Shown here: piece after piece, positions 60,978 to 64,000 of the stretch
How positions within the stretch are numbered: position 1 is the first letter of the stretch
Layout of the letters: each line of letters starts with the position of its first letter
From: Schaedlerella arabinosiphila
Lineage (GTDB): Bacteria; Bacillota; Clostridia; Lachnospirales; Lachnospiraceae
DNA length: 64,000 nt
Direction: 5' to 3'
Assembly: GCF_003885045.1 (NCBI RefSeq)
Contig: NZ_RHJS01000002.1
Location: forward strand, 5,325,302-5,389,301
The notes under the pieces: model-generated
Databases searched by the model: none
Told to the model about the DNA's origin: nothing
The model's input: only the letters and a program-made list of their open reading frames with translations
Position numbers and translations under genes: made by a program

Positions 60978-62101
60978 AAACATGTGTTGTATATTTCATT
61001 CTCGAATATAAAAAGAGCGTAAAGGTATTGCTGAAATCCGCGGCAAGCCTGCTTTTCATGGCGGTTCTGCTCCTGGCGGGGGCCGTCGTGTTAAGCCATG
61101 TATTTTTCAGCGCGCGGATGTTTCAGGCCATCGACGTGGGAGTGGCCGTCCCGGAGGGAGAGAAGGAGACAAAGGCGGTGGTGCGTTTCCTCTCTGCCAT
61201 GGAGAGCGTGGAGTCCGTCTGTAATTTTCAGTATTTCCCGCGGGATGAGGCGATGGAAAAGCTTTATGAAGGAGAGGTTCAGGCAGTCATTGTACTGCCT
61301 GAAAGCCTTTATGAGGACATGTACAGCGGACAAAAGGGCCGGATTTTTGTGTATCTGCCGGAAAATCCGCCCTTTCGTGTGCAGGTTTTCCGGGAACTTC
61401 TGTCAGACGGGCTCTCTCTGCTCATGACGGCAGAGGCGGGGGCGCTGGCATCCAGCGATATGGCAGAGGAGGGATTTTCAAAAATGAAGCCCTATGAAGC
61501 GGCAAACTATATCTCCTACGCTTATATCAGGTGTGCCCTGGAACGGAGTAAAATGTTTGGCAAATATGTGCATTCCCCCCTGGGGCAAATGGAGCTGTAC
61601 CCCTATTATTTTGCCGCGGCCATTTCTGTGCTCCTGCTGATGAGCGGGCTGAATTACAGCTTTTTATATCAGGGTAACAGCAGGGCGGTGGAACAGAAGC
61701 TGCGCGTGATGGGGATGGGTGCGGTCAAGGTTTCTGCAGTCAAGATTCTGGTCATGGCGAATGCGTCCTGGTTTCTGGTGTCGGCTGCGTATCTCCTGGG
61801 CTGCCTGTTTTCCAAGTTCGGAAGGCTCTATTTTCTGTGGTTTCACGGGCCGGTGCTGCTCTGGCTGATTCCGGTGAGCATCGGGGCTGCGGTGTATTTT
61901 CACGGAGTATATTCCATATTTGGGAAAGGGATGCAGGGGGCGGTGTTCCTGCTCTCGGCAAATGTGCTGATGGTGCTGTGCTCCGGCGTGGTCATTCCCT
62001 CGGCGTACCTGCCGGAATGGGCTGCGCGGCTTGGACAGTATCTGCCGCTGAATTTTCTGCACAGATATTGTGCGGAATTGTTTTTCGGGCGTGTGCAGTG
62101 A
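60974..62101 (+). CDS. ABC-2 type permease, first subunit
   Basis: The 375-residue protein has one N-terminal membrane segment (about 20-42), an extracytoplasmic domain (45-215, VAVPEGEKETKAVVRFLSAM) and five further membrane segments to the C-terminus. This is the ABC-2/DrrB-like plan of exporters such as the YhgE/NatB group. Its start overlaps the previous gene by 4 nt. Confidence 0.8.
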   Translation: MKTCVVYFILEYKKSVKVLLKSAASLLFMAVLLLAGAVVLSHVFFSARMFQAIDVGVAVPEGEKETKAVVRFLSAMESVESVCNFQYFPRDEAMEKLYEGEVQAVIVLPESLYEDMYSGQKGRIFVYLPENPPFRVQVFRELLSDGLSLLMTAEAGALASSDMAEEGFSKMKPYEAANYISYAYIRCALERSKMFGKYVHSPLGQMELYPYYFAAAISVLLLMSGLNYSFLYQGNSRAVEQKLRVMGMGAVKVSAVKILVMANASWFLVSAAYLLGCLFSKFGRLYFLWFHGPVLLWLIPVSIGAAVYFHGVYSIFGKGMQGAVFLLSANVLMVLCSGVVIPSAYLPEWAARLGQYLPLNFLHRYCAELFFGRVQ

Positions 62102-62184
62102 AGGAAAGACTGCTGCTGGGTCTGCAGATATTTCCGGTGTTTTTTAGTTAAAGGTAAGGATACAAGATACAGGGATATTTTCTT

Positions 62185-63213
62185 ATGAAACAATACATCA
62201 TATGGTATACATTGCAGTTCAAGGCATGGGTAAGGCGGAAAACGTCGTGGATGCAGGTTCTGGGCATGATCCTGCTGGTGGTTCTGACCGCGCAGGTTCA
62301 ACTGCCTGACGCGGAAAATACAAGGGTCGGCGTCTGCAGCGCGCCGGACGAATACGCGGGCAGGGTTTTGGAGCGTCTCAGGGCAGGGGACAGCATGTTT
62401 GATTTTATCGAATATCCGCAGGAAACGGCCATGCGTCAGGATCTGGTGGCGGGCAGGATCGAATGCGGGTTTATTTTTTCAGAAAACTTTCAAGAACTGG
62501 TTCAGGAGGGGCGTATCAAGGACTCCGTAACATATATCTGCACGCCCTTTTCCGCAAAGGGGATGGTGGTCCAGGAGACATTTTATGCGGCATTTTTTGA
62601 AGGATACAGCGAAAAAATCCTGATCGACAGCGAGAAGGAGATCTACGGCAGAAGCGATGAAAGCCTGACGGAAGCGCTTTTGGAAAAAAGGCGGGGCTAC
62701 CTGCAGAGCAGCGAAATGTTTCAGATGGATATCATAGAGTCGGAACAGAAACCGGGGAAACCAGGGGTGTCCGGGGAAGCACGGCCGGTTCAGGGGATGG
62801 CGGGGCTGTTTGTCTTTGCGGTTTTGTGGATGGCCCAGGCAAGGAAGTTTGGCGGAAATGGAAACGGCATACTGTCTGCTCTGGATCGGGGGCGGCGGTG
62901 GAAGTTCCAATATCTGGGCTGTCTGGCGGAGGCCACCATCCCGGCGGCGGTGGGAGTGATTCTCGTCCTTCTGTCACCGGGGCACAGAGGGGCAGAAAGG
63001 GAGATCGCCAGCATGGTTGTCTTTGTTCTGGTTTGCAGCTTCTGGGTGCTGGCCGTGGGCAGGCTGTTTCGCAGCAGTACGGCATTTGCGGGATGGACGC
63101 TGACCATGCTGCTGGTTCAGATGGCAGTCTGCCCGGTGTTTGCCGACCTGGCGGCGTATGTGCCGGCAGTAAAGGTAATCAGGTGGGGATTCCCGCTGGG
63201 GTGGCTGAGGTGA
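62185..63213 (+). CDS. ABC-2 type permease, second subunit
   Basis: The 342-residue protein has the same plan as the gene before it: one N-terminal membrane segment (about 23-40), an extracytoplasmic domain (45-200) and a C-terminal membrane part of about four or five helices. It is shorter, ending WGFPLGWLR, and may lack the last helix. The gap of 83 nt and weak ribosome site suggest lower translation. It is likely a heterodimer partner of the upstream permease. Confidence 0.75.
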   Translation: MKQYIIWYTLQFKAWVRRKTSWMQVLGMILLVVLTAQVQLPDAENTRVGVCSAPDEYAGRVLERLRAGDSMFDFIEYPQETAMRQDLVAGRIECGFIFSENFQELVQEGRIKDSVTYICTPFSAKGMVVQETFYAAFFEGYSEKILIDSEKEIYGRSDESLTEALLEKRRGYLQSSEMFQMDIIESEQKPGKPGVSGEARPVQGMAGLFVFAVLWMAQARKFGGNGNGILSALDRGRRWKFQYLGCLAEATIPAAVGVILVLLSPGHRGAEREIASMVVFVLVCSFWVLAVGRLFRSSTAFAGWTLTMLLVQMAVCPVFADLAAYVPAVKVIRWGFPLGWLR

Positions 63214-63588
63214 ATTTTTTCCAACTGTACGGCTGCAGGTTTTCTGTATCAGCAGCCTGCCCAGGGACGCTCCATTCGGAAAATGTAATGAATTTTAAAA
63301 GAGTCGTGCAGACAATGTGTGCGGTAAAAGAAAAAGTCGTGACCAAAATGTGGTTGAAACAAGAAAAAGACGTGCCTAAAATGTGATTGAAGCAAGAAAA
63401 AGTCGTGCCGAAAATGTGATTGAAACAAGAAAAAGTCGTGCCGAAAAATGTGTATAAAATATTGAAAAACGGCATAAAATGTGGTATGTATAGTATAAAC
63501 GTTCCAAACGGGATTATGGATGCGTCTGCAAGGGGAGCGGGCGGATGAAGAATCGTCCGGAATGAAAGTCAGGAGAGGTGGCGAAAAT
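63214..63588. other. Gap with hairpin, tandem array and promoter
   Basis: The 375-bp gap holds a weak hairpin (GGCTGC 63231-63236 with GCAGCC 63252-63257), the 33-bp tandem array and a candidate promoter (TTGAAA 63462-63467 with TATGTA/TATAGT about 17-21 nt on). Confidence 0.5.
63280..63443 (+). repeat. 33-bp tandem array (minisatellite)
   Basis: Units at 63312-63344, 63345-63377, 63378-63410 and 63411-63443 are exactly 33 nt; the last three differ by a few bases. A degenerate 32-nt unit precedes at 63280. The core is AAGAAAAAGTCGTGCC. There are no unique spacers, so it is not a CRISPR array. Confidence 0.85.
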
Positions 63589-64000
63589 ATGTACCGCAGA
63601 TTGCTTGAACGATTAAAACGATGGAAAGAGGACGAGAACCGGAAGCCGATGATCATACGGGGCGCGAGACAGGTTGGGAAGACATGGCTCATGAAGGAAT
63701 TTGGGCGGACATGTTATGAGAGCTGCGCGTATATTTCCATGGATGAGAACGAGATTATGGAAAATGTATTTCGGGATGCGTTTGACATCGGCCGTATCAT
63801 TTCGGCACTGGAGATTTCAGTCGGATTCAAAATCATCCCCGGGAAGACCCTGCTGATCTTTGACGAGGTTCAGGAGATTCCCAGGGCGCTCAAAGCGCTC
63901 AAATATTTTTATGAGGAGGCTCCGGAGTATCATGTGGTTGCTGCCGGTTCCCTGCTTGGGGTGGCGCTTCATGAGGGTACCTCGTTTCCGGTGGGGAAGG
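63589..64000 (+). CDS. P-loop ATPase of the AAA/DUF4143 family, partial
   Basis: ATG 63589 follows AGGAGAGGTGGCGAAAAT; 137 codons are visible before the window ends. The N-terminal MYRRLLERLKRWKEDENRKP, Walker A GARQVGKTWL, Walker B TLLIFDEVQEIPRALKALK and sensor AAGSLLGVAL match the ATP-binding proteins that carry a C-terminal DUF4143 domain. They are very common in gut anaerobes and have no settled function. Confidence 0.88.
   Translation, partial: MYRRLLERLKRWKEDENRKPMIIRGARQVGKTWLMKEFGRTCYESCAYISMDENEIMENVFRDAFDIGRIISALEISVGFKIIPGKTLLIFDEVQEIPRALKALKYFYEEAPEYHVVAAGSLLGVALHEGTSFPVGK

Noticed and set aside
63280..63443. CRISPR array
   Set aside because: The units are directly contiguous 33-mers without unique spacers, and no cas gene is present.
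63179..63692. Minus-strand repeat proteins over the 33-bp array
   Set aside because: The open frames arise from the 33-bp period and extend antisense into the ATPase gene without a ribosome site.

Overview
The window reads as chromosomal DNA of a gut-type, spore-forming-lineage Firmicute, most likely a Lachnospiraceae member. The grounds are family-level: a BofA-like protein, a DUF1858 protein, a TSCPD (TIGR03905-type) protein, a reverse rubrerythrin under a PerR-type regulator, a Gram-positive Tad pilus locus without a secretin, several small sigma factors paired with membrane proteins, and strong AGGAGG ribosome sites with some TTG/GTG starts. The species cannot be fixed from sequence reading alone. 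I saw no rRNA, tRNA, CRISPR array, phage or complete insertion sequence.

Layout. 1-11.6 kb: peroxide defence (perR-rubrerythrin), cell-wall enzymes (SH3-NlpC/P60, SH3-GH18, amidase), mecA, a TsaC/Sua5 fusion, dCMP deaminase and BofA. A tight group of three consensus DnaA boxes lies in a gene-free stretch near 3.3 kb. 11.7-21.4 kb: a Tad pilus operon (tadZ, tadA, tadB, tadC, Flp pilin, DUF5702, TadE-like, prepilin peptidase, second TadE-like, DUF6382). A near-perfect inverted repeat sits across the 5' end of one TadE-like gene. 21.5-25.3 kb: rhomboid protease, orphan histidine kinase, HIT protein, sigma factor, murG. 25.5-28.4 kb: a small islet with two orphan genes, bounded by a short mobile element and a long inverted repeat.

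28.4-35 kb: a P-loop ATPase overlapping a TPR protein, followed by three genes that match the Bacillus YdjG-YdjH-YdjI membrane-stress module (zinc ribbon, TPM, SPFH). This is the most promising under-described system here. 35-43.6 kb: a hexuronate unit (AraC regulator, TRAP transporter, uxuA, uxaC, SDR mannonate oxidoreductase, kdgK) that takes glucuronate to 2-keto-3-deoxy-6-phosphogluconate; no aldolase is in view. 43.7-50.6 kb: DUF3810 protein, an Rpn-type nuclease, an aconitase-family hydratase, a chemoreceptor with an extracytoplasmic CZB-like domain. 51-58.5 kb: an ECF sigma factor with a beta-propeller membrane protein, tatD, rsmA, an orphan response regulator, a 47-codon gene with a ribbon-helix-helix gene, and a sigma/DUF4179 pair. 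58.8-63.2 kb: an ABC export operon. The window ends inside an ATPase of the DUF4143-type family preceded by a 33-bp tandem array.

Repeats are a theme. Two copies of a MITE-like element (147 and 59 bp) share GTTAC...GTAAC ends and each is flanked by its own perfect 8-bp target duplication; further partial copies occur. Four gene-free gaps hold degenerate short tandem arrays.
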